NCBI RefSeq assembly: GCF_001439925.1
Contig: NZ_LMBV01000005.1
Coordinates: 113,379 to 177,378 of the forward strand
Length of the DNA: 64,000 bases
Direction: 5' to 3'
Source: Peribacillus muralis
GTDB taxonomy: Bacteria > Bacillota > Bacilli > Bacillales > DSM-1321
The stretch's first letter is position 1; the number at the start of each line of letters is the position of its first letter. Positions 1 to 9,286 of this stretch are shown here, one piece after another. The position numbers and the translations under genes are program-made. Under the pieces are notes generated by a model. It saw only the letters and a list, made by a program, of their open reading frames with translations. It was not told the origin of the DNA and made no database searches.

Positions 1-140
1 GAATACGTACATTTGGTTAAATAATGGCGGGAGTTTCTGGTATTACCCGATTTTCGTCGGTCCGCGATCTGTAGCAGGCTTCAGATGGAATGGGAGATTC
101 TGGACGTTTTTTGGGATCGATACAAGACAAATTAGATCTT
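1..140. other. Left edge, no gene recognised
   Basis: No credible coding region or RNA signal is seen. A short open frame reading leftwards overlaps the 3' end of the neighbouring membrane protein in another frame, has no ribosome binding site and resembles nothing known. The stretch probably holds the 3' flank of the minus-strand gene that follows. Confidence 0.4.
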
Positions 141-521
141 TTACCTGTTTTTGAAAAAAGGCTTAAAGGGGTTGCCGTCATGGGAGCTCTTTTTTGTCTT
201 TCCCCAATTCGAATAAATCGGGAAGATCGATAAAAGCAGGACAACCCATAGGAAAGCGTTATTGAAGGAAAGACCTACCGACGATTTTCCACCTAGAGCG
301 GTCAGCATGCCGATCAGGAAAAGAAGGTACAAGATGGAAAGTATTTGCTCTTTGAACTTCGCTCTATGATTGGCATGGCGATCCCTTTTCAAGAGGAGAC
401 TGAGATAAAAACCGATCAAAAGGCCAAGAATTATTTCCGGTAAAATGATAGTAGGAAGAATGTTTGGGAAAAAGTCGTAAACAAGCAAAAAGGTAATGAC
501 GATTAAATACATTGGATTCAA
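141..521 (-). CDS. Hypothetical small membrane protein
   Basis: This 126-residue protein has no recognised function. It is very hydrophobic, with about four predicted membrane segments: residues 4-20, 24-43, roughly 62-78 and 86-103. Its tail is short, basic and cytosolic-looking. The start is a TTG at 521 because an AAGGTG ribosome binding site lies five bases upstream; an in-frame ATG three codons later is possible. It is divergent from the CitS-type sensor kinase gene, with about 130 bases between them, and nothing links the two functionally. Confidence 0.6.
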   Translation of the reverse strand: MNPMYLIVITFLLVYDFFPNILPTIILPEIILGLLIGFYLSLLLKRDRHANHRAKFKEQILSILYLLFLIGMLTALGGKSSVGLSFNNAFLWVVLLLSIFPIYSNWGKTKKSSHDGNPFKPFFKNR

Positions 522-651
522 GAAATCACCTTCTTTTTTTGTTATAGTATACCATCAGATGCTTGTATCACAATGTTCAATACTTAATAGAAATGGTAAA
601 ATCATTATGCTCCAATACTTGTAGAAAATGAATATTGAGGACTGTTGAAAA

Positions 652-2247
652 ATGAGGAAAATACCGCTGGAAACCAAGATTCTCGGACTAGTCTTAACGC
701 TGAGCCTTTTTTTGATTCTGTTATTGACGACGACTTTTTCCTATATGGAAGGAAGGCAAATCGCGAAGGATAAAGGCCAATTAGCTTTGGAGCTTTCAAA
801 AACGATTAGCTTCATGCCAACTATTACAGCCGCTTTTGAAACGGAGGATCCGGCCGGCACCATTCAGCCGGTTATCGAAAAGATCCGCCGTGAAACAGGG
901 GCGGAGTTCATTGTTGTAGGGAATGAAAAAGGGATTCGCTATTCCCATCCTTCGTCATCCGAGATAGGGAAGCGGATGAAGGGCGGCGATAATAGCAGGG
1001 CACTACGCGATGGCGAATATTATGTTAGCGAGGCAGCAGGCTCACTTGGTCTTTCGATTCGGGGGAAATCGCCGATCTTCAATAAGGATGGGAAGATTAT
1101 TGGGATCGTTTCGGTCGGTTTTTTGGTCGAAGATGTCCGGGCCCAGATTTTCAAGGATCTTTCGAAGGAAATGCTTATATCTTTATTGGCGATCATGATT
1201 TCAATCATTGGCAGTTACATGCTGGCAAGAAGCATACGTAAAGATACGTTAGGACTTGAGCCATTTGAAATAGCCAATTTATATAAAGAAAAAAATGCGG
1301 TGCTTCAGTCGGTCAAAGAAGGAATTCTCGCCATTGACCAAAATGGGTTGATCACCTCGATGAATCAGCCAGCGAAAAAATTGCTCGATATTAAGGAGTC
1401 GGTTCGCCATTTGAATGTTGATGGACTTTTTCCGTCGAAATATTTATTGGAAGTGCTAAGGTCTGGTGAGCCGCAGGTGGATAAAGAGATTTCGTGGAAA
1501 GATAAATCGATTATCGTGAATTGTACGCCAATTTTCGATAGTGAAGGGGTAAGCGGTGTTGTCGCTTCGTTCCGCGATCGAACCGAACTTGAGGAAATGG
1601 TCAACACGTTATCGGAAGTGAAGATGCATTCAGAGGATTTAAGGGCCCAAACCCATGAATTCACCAATAAGCTATACGTCCTTTCAGGATTGATACAGTT
1701 AGGGGAATATGATGAGGCGATAGATATGATACAAAGCGAAACGTCCGAATTGCATTCCTTGAACCGTGTCGTGTTTGAACAGATAAAGGATACTAAGGTA
1801 CAAGCGCTGTTACTTGGCAAGATCGGCAAAGCATCGGAGAAGAAGATCAGCTTCGAAATAGATCCGCAAAGTTATTTGGAAAAGCTGCCTGATCATATAA
1901 AATTGTCACAGCTCACATTGATAGTAGGCAATCTTCTCGATAATGCGCTTGAAGCGGTTTCCGGCTTGGACGAGCCGCTCGTGAAGTTCTTCGCAACTGA
2001 TATTGGGAATGATCTAGTATTTGAAGTGAGTGACAACGGAAAAGGAATACATGAGAATGATATTTCTTGTATTTTCGAACGGGGATTCACTTCGAAAAAC
2101 AATGCAAGTCCGAGTGGTTATGGACTTTCAAACGCTGATCAAGTCGTAAAAGAACTAGAAGGCATCATCGAAGTGCAAAGCGAGGATGGAAACACCATAT
2201 TCACCGTGTATCTTCCTAAACAACGGAAAGGAGGGGAAACATGCTAA
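652..2247 (+). CDS. citS: Sensor histidine kinase, CitS/DctS family
   Basis: A 531-residue membrane sensor kinase of the citrate/dicarboxylate-sensing (CitA/DcuS/MalK) type. It has a membrane segment at about residues 10-30, an extracytoplasmic sensor domain at about 35-170, a second membrane segment near 175-195, a cytoplasmic PAS domain at about 205-310, an H-box with His335 in RAQTHEFTNKL, and a C-terminal ATPase domain with an N-box (NLLDNALEA) and GxG motifs. It should phosphorylate the response regulator whose gene overlaps its last seven bases. A citrate-type transporter gene follows, so citrate or a related di/tricarboxylate is the likely signal; B. subtilis DctS and MalK are close paralogues and cannot be excluded. 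Confidence 0.85.
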   Translation: MRKIPLETKILGLVLTLSLFLILLLTTTFSYMEGRQIAKDKGQLALELSKTISFMPTITAAFETEDPAGTIQPVIEKIRRETGAEFIVVGNEKGIRYSHPSSSEIGKRMKGGDNSRALRDGEYYVSEAAGSLGLSIRGKSPIFNKDGKIIGIVSVGFLVEDVRAQIFKDLSKEMLISLLAIMISIIGSYMLARSIRKDTLGLEPFEIANLYKEKNAVLQSVKEGILAIDQNGLITSMNQPAKKLLDIKESVRHLNVDGLFPSKYLLEVLRSGEPQVDKEISWKDKSIIVNCTPIFDSEGVSGVVASFRDRTELEEMVNTLSEVKMHSEDLRAQTHEFTNKLYVLSGLIQLGEYDEAIDMIQSETSELHSLNRVVFEQIKDTKVQALLLGKIGKASEKKISFEIDPQSYLEKLPDHIKLSQLTLIVGNLLDNALEAVSGLDEPLVKFFATDIGNDLVFEVSDNGKGIHENDISCIFERGFTSKNNASPSGYGLSNADQVVKELEGIIEVQSEDGNTIFTVYLPKQRKGGETC

Positions 2248-2930
2248 AGATAAAAGCTGTCATCGCCGAAGATGATTTTCGGGTAGCGGATATACATGAA
2301 AAGTTCTTGAAAGCTTTTGATGAAATAGAAGTGGTCGGAAAAGCCGTAAATGCCAAAAAAACACTGCGGATATTGGAGCAAAAAAAACCGGATTTGCTTT
2401 TGCTTGATGTGTATATGCCGGATCAACTTGGTACAGAGCTCCTTCCCGAAATTCGGCAAAAATCTCCGAATGTCGATATCATCATGATTACGGCAGCGAC
2501 AGAAAAAGAGCAACTGGAAAAAGCGCTCCACTACGGGGTAGAGAATTATTTAATCAAACCAGTGGAGATGAAGCGCTTCAACCAAGTTATCAGGGAATAT
2601 CTGAAAAAAGTTCAGCTGCTGAAATCCAAACAAGAAATAGATCAAGATTTTGTTGATCTCATTTTGAAAAAAGGAGACGTCCTGCCGGAAACGAACGAAG
2701 TGCCCGCCCTGCCGAAGGGAGTCGATGAAATCACGTTGACGAAAGTGATCGAGGTTCTCCATGCAAGCGATATCAGCTTGTCGGCCGAGCAGGTGAGCGG
2801 TCAGATTGGCGCCTCCAGAACAACCGCACGACGCTATTTGGAATACTTGATTTCCGTAAAGAGATGCAAGGCGGAAGTCGTATACGGGGTCGTGGGCAGA
2901 CCGGAGCGAAGATATTATAAAATTGAATAG
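2241..2930 (+). CDS. citT: Response regulator, CitT/DctR family
   Basis: A 229-residue response regulator. The receiver domain covers about residues 1-125, with an acidic pocket (EDD) near the N-terminus and the phospho-acceptor Asp56 in LLLLDVYMP; the conserved Lys lies in LIKPVE. The C-terminal part, about 160-229, is a helix-turn-helix DNA-binding region of the CitB/DcuR type (SAEQVSGQIGASRTTARRYLEYL). The ATG at 2241 follows an AAAGGAGGGG site and overlaps the sensor gene, so the two are translationally coupled. It probably activates the transporter gene downstream, as CitT activates citM in B. subtilis; this is inferred from the family and from position. Confidence 0.87.
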   Translation: MLKIKAVIAEDDFRVADIHEKFLKAFDEIEVVGKAVNAKKTLRILEQKKPDLLLLDVYMPDQLGTELLPEIRQKSPNVDIIMITAATEKEQLEKALHYGVENYLIKPVEMKRFNQVIREYLKKVQLLKSKQEIDQDFVDLILKKGDVLPETNEVPALPKGVDEITLTKVIEVLHASDISLSAEQVSGQIGASRTTARRYLEYLISVKRCKAEVVYGVVGRPERRYYKIE

Positions 2931-2941
2931 TTTGTAGACAA

Positions 2942-2982
2942 AAATGGTCAGTAATAGATACGCTCTGTTACTGGCCATTTTT
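2942..2982 (+). terminator. Intrinsic terminator after citS-citT
   Basis: A hairpin with arms AAATGGTCAGTAA and TTACTGGCCATTT (one G-T pair) is followed by T residues. It sits twelve bases past the citT stop and between convergent genes, so it may serve both strands. Confidence 0.85.
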
Positions 2983-2986
2983 ATGC

Positions 2987-3478
2987 TTAATTGAAAGTGA
3001 TCGTAGAAATATATTGAACAGTTCCTTGTTCAGCTACTAAATTTATCTCTAAAATAATTGTTCCCTTTCTACTTGGCAGATGTAGTGTGTTATCTTCAAT
3101 TGAAATCGATTCTTTCTTATTATTATTCCAAAGCTGTGCTGTAATCTCCTTTTCTAAAACTGTACCATTTGCTAAATATGAAAATCCTATATCCTCTCCA
3201 GAAGGTATATCGATTTTTTCTTTTTGTGCAAAGGCAAAGGCCTTTATATCCTCCACCCGTTTTTTAAAAAATTCACCATCTTTCACTTCCCAGTTTACAT
3301 TTCCTTGTTCCATGATTATTTCGGAACCATTAACGTGTAACTGGCCTGTGGGAGGGCTTGTATCATAATCTTCACCTATAAAAGTAAAGACACCAAATTG
3401 TTCAGCAATCAGAATAATAATAAAAATCGTGATAGCAGCAAATGGGATAAACAGTAAAAGCTGCAGGGTTTTTTTCAT
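2987..3478 (-). CDS. Hypothetical membrane-anchored protein
   Basis: A 163-residue protein of unknown function. An N-terminal hydrophobic segment (about residues 3-25) follows a basic start (MKKT), suggesting a membrane anchor or uncleaved signal peptide. The remainder is hydrophilic, extracytoplasmic-looking and beta-rich. The start at 3478 is favoured because GGGGAGG lies six bases upstream; a longer frame begins eight codons earlier but has no such site. The gene is an insertion between the two-component genes and the transporter, on the opposite strand. Its AT-rich composition resembles other lineage-specific small genes here. Confidence 0.65.
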   Translation of the reverse strand: MKKTLQLLLFIPFAAITIFIIILIAEQFGVFTFIGEDYDTSPPTGQLHVNGSEIIMEQGNVNWEVKDGEFFKKRVEDIKAFAFAQKEKIDIPSGEDIGFSYLANGTVLEKEITAQLWNNNKKESISIEDNTLHLPSRKGTIILEINLVAEQGTVQYISTITFN

Positions 3479-3600
3479 GATCTTCCTCCCCACGTTAATC
3501 AACTAATTTCACCATTAATATAAAACCTTAAATGCTGCGCTTCATTCACCCGTGAACACAATGAACAAAATTAACATAATAGTTTTAAAACACAATAAAT

Positions 3601-3614
3601 TGAAAACGCTTACA
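3601..3614 (+). promoter_or_regulatory. CcpA-binding cre site upstream of citM
   Basis: TGAAAACGCTTACA matches the Bacillus cre consensus TGWAARCGYTWNCW at every position. It lies about 54 bases upstream of the transporter start, where CcpA would repress transcription during growth on preferred sugars, as known for B. subtilis citM. Confidence 0.85.
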
Positions 3615-3667
3615 GATAAAGCGATTTCATATACAATTTACTTAATTAGAAATTGAGGAGTGATCAT

Positions 3668-4960
3668 ATGCTCGCTTTATTAGGATATTTGATGATCGTA
3701 GTGTTTATGATATTAATTATGACTGGGCGGCTTTCCGCCATGATAGCATTGATTGTAGTACCAAGTGTGTTTGCGCTTATTGGTGGATTTGGCGGTAAAA
3801 TGGGCGAGATGGCCTTGGAGGGAATCAAGGATGTCGCGCCAACGGGAATCATGATTTTATTTGCGATCCTTTTCTTTGGCATTTTGATCGATGCAGGGGT
3901 TTTTGATCCCATCATAAATACAATCCTTAAGCTTGTGAAAGGAGATCCAGTCAAAATTGCCATCGGTACGGCAGTCCTGGCTTTGCTCATTTCCTTGGAT
4001 GGTGATGGTACGACTACATATATGATAACGATTTCAGCAATGCTTCCGCTCTATAAGCGGATTGGTATGAAGCCGCTTATTTTAGCTGGTATTGCTGTTT
4101 CGTCATCTGGTGTCATGAATCTTCTTCCTTGGGGAGGTCCGACAGCACGGGTGATGACCGCTTTGAAACTTGAGATGTCCGATGTTTTCACGCCGGTCAT
4201 TCCAGCGATGATTGGCGGAATTGTATTCGTCCTGTTCATGGCTTATTGCCTTGGGAAAAAAGAAAGAAAAAGAATTGGGATCATAGAAATCGATTACCCT
4301 GGTGGGGCCCAGCATGCGGCTGCCACGGAAGATGCTCATCTTAAGCGCCCAAAATGGATTATATTCAATTACGCATTGACGCTTACACTGCTGGTGGCGC
4401 TTATTATGGAAGTAATGCCTTCAGCGGTTCTGTTCATGATAGGCTTTGCCATTGCCATTACGGTTAATTATCCAAATGTCAGTGATCAGAAAGAACGTGT
4501 GGCGAACTACGCGGATAATGCTTTATCGGTCGTTTCAATGATTTTTGCAGCAGGTGTCTTCACTGGAATCCTCTCAGGTACGGAAATGGTCGATGCGATG
4601 GCAAACTCTTTGATTCAGCACATCCCGGCGCAAATGGGTGCACATTTTGCCGTGATCACAGCCGTCATCTCAGCACCTTTTACGTTCTTCATGTCCAATG
4701 ACGCATTTTATTATGGTGTGCTTCCATTACTTGCTAAAGCGGGAGCTGCATATGGAATTGATCCTGCCTTGATAGGGAGAGCCTCTCTGCTAGGGTTACC
4801 GGTTCATTTATTAAGCCCACTTGTTCCATCTACCTATCTATTGGTTGGAATGGTAGGGGAAGATTTCGGAGCATTGCAGCGCACTTTCTTGAAGTGGGCA
4901 TGCGGATCGACGCTTGTCATGATAGTCGTATCTGTCCTATTGGGAATTATCCCGTTATAA
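3668..4960 (+). CDS. citM: CitM-family metal-citrate/proton symporter
   Basis: A 430-residue secondary transporter of the CitMHS family, which takes up citrate complexed with divalent metal (Mg2+ in B. subtilis CitM, Ca2+ in CitH). It is hydrophobic throughout with about eleven to twelve membrane segments. Family signatures visible are the N-terminus MLALLGYLM, APTGIMILFAILFFGILID, SLDGDGTTTYMIT and the WGGPTARV loop. The ATG at 3668 is chosen because GAGGAG lies seven bases upstream and the N-terminus then matches CitM/CitN; an upstream TTG in frame would overlap the ribosome binding site. It follows its presumed two-component regulator and carries a perfect cre site, fitting citrate-induced, glucose-repressed expression. 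Confidence 0.92.
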   Translation: MLALLGYLMIVVFMILIMTGRLSAMIALIVVPSVFALIGGFGGKMGEMALEGIKDVAPTGIMILFAILFFGILIDAGVFDPIINTILKLVKGDPVKIAIGTAVLALLISLDGDGTTTYMITISAMLPLYKRIGMKPLILAGIAVSSSGVMNLLPWGGPTARVMTALKLEMSDVFTPVIPAMIGGIVFVLFMAYCLGKKERKRIGIIEIDYPGGAQHAAATEDAHLKRPKWIIFNYALTLTLLVALIMEVMPSAVLFMIGFAIAITVNYPNVSDQKERVANYADNALSVVSMIFAAGVFTGILSGTEMVDAMANSLIQHIPAQMGAHFAVITAVISAPFTFFMSNDAFYYGVLPLLAKAGAAYGIDPALIGRASLLGLPVHLLSPLVPSTYLLVGMVGEDFGALQRTFLKWACGSTLVMIVVSVLLGIIPL

Positions 4961-4965
4961 AGCTT

Positions 4966-5007
4966 GAAAGAGTCCCGTTCGTCAAGATGCGAACGGGGCT
5001 CTTTTCG
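4966..5007 (+). terminator. Intrinsic terminator after citM
   Basis: A strong hairpin, AAAGAGTCCCGTTC paired with GAACGGGGCTCTTT, is followed by a short T run, starting six bases after the citM stop codon. Confidence 0.9.
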
Positions 5008-5054
5008 TTAAGGATCCAGCGCTGAATAAATCGGGAAAAGTGAGATACATTATG

Positions 5055-5077
5055 TTTGTCTGCTCTTTCGCGACAAA
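5055..5077. promoter_or_regulatory. Possible MtlR operator upstream of mtlA
   Basis: An inverted repeat, TTTGTC and GACAAA separated by eleven bases, lies about 85 bases upstream of mtlA. Bacillus MtlR operators are dyads built on TTG-CA/TG-CAA half sites, so this is a plausible but imperfect activator site. No clear sigma-A promoter was recognised beside it. Confidence 0.35.
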
Positions 5078-5160
5078 GTTAGCTTTTTCTTTCGTTGAAT
5101 GAGGAAGGTGCGTATCTTAAGATAAAGGAAACTATATTAATATGAAGGGAAGAGAGCAAA

Positions 5161-7104
5161 ATGGCTCAATTTAATATAAAGGTCGCCGTTCAAAAGTTCG
5201 GTAACTTTCTAAGTTCAATGGTCATGCCGAACATATCTGCTTTCATCGCCTGGGGGTTAATCACGGCCTTATTCATTCCAACGGGTTTCCTGCCAAATGA
5301 AAGCCTTGCCAAAATGGTTTCACCGATGGTTACATTTTTACTGCCGCTTTTAATTGGGTATACGGGTGGTAAGCTAATTCATGACCACCGGGGCGGCGTA
5401 GTCGGTGCCATTGCGACAATGGGCGTCATCGTCGGATCTGACATCCCGATGTTCCTTGGTGCAATGATCATGGGACCACTCGGCGGGTATGTCATCAAGA
5501 AATTCGATCAGCTGATCGAAGGTAAAATAAAAGCCGGTTTTGAAATGCTTGTTAATAATTTCTCAGCGGGGATAATTGGCGGCTTAATGTCGATTCTATC
5601 CTTCCTGGCCATTGGGCCGGCCGTAGTCGTATTTACAGGATGGCTTGTAGCAGGAGTCGATTGGCTTGTCGGTACAGGCTTACTGCCATTGACGAGTATC
5701 TTGATCGAACCTGCGAAAGTATTGTTCTTGAACAATGCGATCAATCACGGTGTATTATCACCAATCGCTCTGGAGCAAGCTAAACAAACAGGATCTTCCA
5801 TCCTGTTCCTGCTTGAATCAAATCCAGGACCAGGTCTTGGCGTTCTGCTTGCATATTGCTTCTTTGGAAAAGGAACGGCGAAGAGATCGGCGCCAGGAGC
5901 TGCCATCATTCATTTCTTCGGCGGAATCCATGAGATTTATTTCCCTTATATCCTAATGAAGCCGATGTTATTTATAGCGGTCATCCTTGGAGGCATGAGC
6001 GGAGTTTTCACATTGGTTCTTTTAGGGGGCGGACTATTCGCACCTGCTTCACCAGGCAGCATTCTTGCCATTACAGCTGTAACTCCGCATCATGCAAGCG
6101 CATATATCGCCAACTTTGCCGGTGTACTGGTAGCTACAATCGTATCATTCGTCGTCGGTGCATTCATCTTGAAAACAGGAAAGCAATCGGATGAAAATAT
6201 TGAAGATGCTGCGAAGAAAATGCAAGAAATGAAAGGCAAGAAAAGCTCTGTTGCCAATGTGTTCGCTTCAGAACCAGGAACGATGCCAACAAACGTCAGC
6301 AAAATCATCTTTGCCTGCGATGCGGGGATGGGATCTAGTGCGATGGGTGCATCGCTGCTTCGCAAGAAGGTCAAGGAAGCCGGGTTGAATATAACGGTTA
6401 CCAATACGGCAATTTCAAACATTCCTGCAGATGCACAAATCGTCATAACACAGGAAGAGTTAACGCCAAGGGCGCAAAATAAAGTGCCGAATGCGTATCA
6501 CGTATCCGTCGATAACTTCCTATCAAGCCCTGAGTATGATTCATTGCTTGCGCGGCTTCAGGATGACGGTACAGATGAACTGCATGAAATCGTCGAAGAA
6601 GCAGAAGAAAACGTTCCTGGTGTCCGTGAAGATTCAATTCAACCTGGCATCAACGAGGATGAGCACGATGATAATGAATTGCTTCGCGAAGAAAACGTCT
6701 TCCTTAATCAACAATTCGCCAATAAGGAAGAAGCGATCCGTTTTGCGGGAAGGGCCTTGGTCGATGCAGGTTACGTGCGTGAAAGCTATATTGAAGCTAT
6801 GATTGCCCGCGATGAATTGACTTCAACTTATATGGGTAACGATGTAGCGATTCCACACGGAACAGAGGAAGCGAAGAAGGACGTCCTTAAATCTGGATTC
6901 ACCGTTTTACAGATTCCAGATGGTGTGGATTTTGACGGCCAAAAGGCACGATTGATATTCGGTATTGCCGGGAAGGATGGCACGCATCTTGAAATCCTTT
7001 CTGGTATTGCAGTCACATGCTCTGAGATGGAGAATATTGAAAAAATGGTGAAAGCCACTTCAGCCAGGGAATTGATGGATATTATCAAGGTAGAAAAAAA
7101 TTAA
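5161..7104 (+). CDS. mtlA: Mannitol PTS transporter EIICBA (fused)
   Basis: A 647-residue mannitol-specific phosphotransferase permease that imports mannitol and releases mannitol-1-phosphate inside. The membrane EIIC domain spans about residues 1-345 (motif GGIHEIYFPY). The EIIB domain starts near 378 and carries the phosphorylated Cys386 in FACDAGMGSSA. An acidic linker follows. The C-terminal EIIA domain, about 500-647, carries the phosphorylated His566 in DVAIPHGT. B. subtilis has a shorter EIICB protein of about 480 residues and a separate MtlF (EIIA); here all three domains are fused, as in E. coli, and no separate mtlF gene is present. mtlR and mtlD follow on the same strand. Confidence 0.95.
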   Translation: MAQFNIKVAVQKFGNFLSSMVMPNISAFIAWGLITALFIPTGFLPNESLAKMVSPMVTFLLPLLIGYTGGKLIHDHRGGVVGAIATMGVIVGSDIPMFLGAMIMGPLGGYVIKKFDQLIEGKIKAGFEMLVNNFSAGIIGGLMSILSFLAIGPAVVVFTGWLVAGVDWLVGTGLLPLTSILIEPAKVLFLNNAINHGVLSPIALEQAKQTGSSILFLLESNPGPGLGVLLAYCFFGKGTAKRSAPGAAIIHFFGGIHEIYFPYILMKPMLFIAVILGGMSGVFTLVLLGGGLFAPASPGSILAITAVTPHHASAYIANFAGVLVATIVSFVVGAFILKTGKQSDENIEDAAKKMQEMKGKKSSVANVFASEPGTMPTNVSKIIFACDAGMGSSAMGASLLRKKVKEAGLNITVTNTAISNIPADAQIVITQEELTPRAQNKVPNAYHVSVDNFLSSPEYDSLLARLQDDGTDELHEIVEEAEENVPGVREDSIQPGINEDEHDDNELLREENVFLNQQFANKEEAIRFAGRALVDAGYVRESYIEAMIARDELTSTYMGNDVAIPHGTEEAKKDVLKSGFTVLQIPDGVDFDGQKARLIFGIAGKDGTHLEILSGIAVTCSEMENIEKMVKATSARELMDIIKVEKN

Positions 7105-7118
7105 ATACTCCTAACCAA

Positions 7119-7149
7119 GAATAGAAAAGCGTTTTACGCTTTTCTATTC
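7119..7149 (+). other. Hairpin between mtlA and mtlR
   Basis: A perfect 13-bp stem (GAATAGAAAAGCG with its complement, five-base loop) lies fifteen bases after mtlA. It has no following T tract, so it is more likely an mRNA 3'-end stabiliser or weak attenuator than a full terminator. It could make mtlA more abundant than mtlR-mtlD. Confidence 0.6.
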
Positions 7150-7190
7150 AGTATATTCTCGTGTTACTCCACCTGAAATGAGTTGGTAGC

Positions 7191-9281
7191 ATGTATATTA
7201 CTTCAAGGGAAAAATCAATCCTGGAACTGATCATAAAAACGTCAGGAAAACATACGGCCATTTCCATTGCCGCACAATTGAATGTGAGTGTCCGCACGGT
7301 TCAACGTGATATGAAGTCAATCGAAAAAATCCTGCAATCCTTTGACTTGCACCTGACACGCAATACACATGAAGGGCTGTCGATCGACGGCAAGAATGAA
7401 CAAATCTTTCGGCTTGTGCAGCATTTGATGGGCAATCATCCGATCGATCAGACGCCGCAAGAAAGAAAGCTGCATCTTCTTTTAACTTTACTTCAGGAAG
7501 AATCCTACAAAACGCAAGGACTTGCTGGTGATCTAGGTATAAGCATTACGACTCTTACAACCTATTTAGACGAATTGACTGAGTGGTTAAAGAATTTTAA
7601 TATCGTGATTACGAGAAAAAGGGGAGTCGGGATAGAGCTTACCGGCACGGAAGAAAATAAACGGAAAGCCCAGGCTGCCTATTTTTTGCACTTCTTTAAT
7701 GAAGAGCTGATCGAAAGCTTATTTTTGCTTCAAGAAGGGAAAATCCGGGATGGGAAAATCCTCGATTATTTTGATCCCGATTATCTTTTGGCCATAGATG
7801 GGGTGCTGAATTCGACCTTTAATAGTGTCCATTCGCGTTTAGCCGATAGCGGGTATATCGGGTTGATCGTACATATCCATGTCACCCTGCAAAGAAATGA
7901 AAGTCAATTCCATTTGGAGAAAGACTTCAAGAGGCTAAGCGACCTCTCGGATGAGAATAACCTTATGGATAAAATCTGTAAGGAACTCAAGCCCATGCTG
8001 AACGTTTCTTTTACAATCGATGATATAAGTTACTTGGCGGCCATCCTCAAAGGTTCCAAACTTCATACAGCCGATGCCGTTCCGTATGACAGTGTGCTGC
8101 TGGGTCAGCTGATAAGAAACTTGATCAAGGATGTATCCGCTCAATTGCAAATCGACTTGACCAAGGATTTCCCATTATATCAAGGGCTTCTTGCCCATAT
8201 GGAGCCTTCGCTGTTCCGCATCAAACAGGAAATGGGATTGTACAACCCCTTAACGGAAGAAATTAAACGAAAGTATCCTGTTCTCTTTTTAGCCGTTAAG
8301 ACAGGTTTGGAAAGGGAATTCAAGGAAATTAAAGAATTCCCTGAAGATGAAATAGCCTTCATCGTTCTTCATTTCGGATCTGCGTTGGTGCTGCGGGAAG
8401 AGGAAATATCAATAAAGGCGCTCATCGTTTGTCCGACAGGGATAGGGACGTCAAAGATGCTTGCCAGCCGCATTAAAAAAGAAATCATCGAAATCGAGAC
8501 GGTTGAAATTAAAACGATCAAGGATATCCAGAAGCAGAGCAGCCTGCAAAATTATGATGTCATCCTTTCGACCGTTCGTCTTCCTTATATCAATCGTGAT
8601 TATATTCTCGTATCTCCTCTTTTGAGTGAAGAGAATATCGAAAATATCAGGAATTATCTCAGGAAGAATATTGAAAGATTCACGAAGAATAAGCGTTATC
8701 GCGGTCAGGCAGTCAACAAGGATTTCCACCCGGAAAAAGTGGAAGGCGAATTAAAGGAAGTGCTGCAGGAATTGAAAAATGCCCAGGAAAGCATTCAGTC
8801 GATCATCGATAATTTCCGGTTATATCGTCTTCCGCATTTGAAGGGCCATCCGGAAATCTTGGAAGAAATGGTTTTGATCGCTGAAAAGGAACAACTGATC
8901 GTGGGTGCCGATGATGTAATTGCAGCGCTGAACGAGCGGGAAAAAAAAGGCGGTTTAGGCATACCTGGCACTGTAATGGGCCTTTTCCATACAAGACATA
9001 AGAACGTGAAAGAGCTGCTATTCCAAATCGCCCATTTGGAGGAAGCTTGTTCTGTCAAAGGGATGGACGGAAAAGAAGTCCATATGAAAAACTTGCTGCT
9101 GATGCTGGCTCCTGAACACTTGAGTGTGAAGCAGCAGGAAATCGTCAGCTTGATCAGTTCAAGCTTGATCGAAAGCAATGAATCGATCATGATTTTTTCA
9201 TCTTCGGACGAAGAACTGATAGGCAAAAGATTGGAAGCCATATTTTTGGACTATTTATATACTAACTTGATAAAGGGATGA
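7191..9281 (+). CDS. mtlR: Mannitol operon activator, PRD family
   Basis: A 696-residue PTS-controlled transcription activator. It has an N-terminal DeoR-like winged helix (residues about 5-65, IAAQLNVSVRTVQRDMKSI), a second HTH/Mga-like region near 85-170, two PTS-regulation domains at about 185-400, an EIIB(Gat)-like domain with Cys414 in LIVCPTGIGTS, and a C-terminal EIIA(Mtl)-like domain with His600 in MGLFHTRH. In B. subtilis and Geobacillus MtlR, phosphorylation of the PRD2 domain activates and phosphorylation of the EIIB/EIIA-like domains inactivates; the same control is inferred here. The gene lies between mtlA and mtlD and overlaps the mtlD upstream region, unlike B. subtilis where mtlR is distant. 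Confidence 0.93.
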   Translation: MYITSREKSILELIIKTSGKHTAISIAAQLNVSVRTVQRDMKSIEKILQSFDLHLTRNTHEGLSIDGKNEQIFRLVQHLMGNHPIDQTPQERKLHLLLTLLQEESYKTQGLAGDLGISITTLTTYLDELTEWLKNFNIVITRKRGVGIELTGTEENKRKAQAAYFLHFFNEELIESLFLLQEGKIRDGKILDYFDPDYLLAIDGVLNSTFNSVHSRLADSGYIGLIVHIHVTLQRNESQFHLEKDFKRLSDLSDENNLMDKICKELKPMLNVSFTIDDISYLAAILKGSKLHTADAVPYDSVLLGQLIRNLIKDVSAQLQIDLTKDFPLYQGLLAHMEPSLFRIKQEMGLYNPLTEEIKRKYPVLFLAVKTGLEREFKEIKEFPEDEIAFIVLHFGSALVLREEEISIKALIVCPTGIGTSKMLASRIKKEIIEIETVEIKTIKDIQKQSSLQNYDVILSTVRLPYINRDYILVSPLLSEENIENIRNYLRKNIERFTKNKRYRGQAVNKDFHPEKVEGELKEVLQELKNAQESIQSIIDNFRLYRLPHLKGHPEILEEMVLIAEKEQLIVGADDVIAALNEREKKGGLGIPGTVMGLFHTRHKNVKELLFQIAHLEEACSVKGMDGKEVHMKNLLLMLAPEHLSVKQQEIVSLISSSLIESNESIMIFSSSDEELIGKRLEAIFLDYLYTNLIKG

Positions 9282-9286
9282 TTGTA

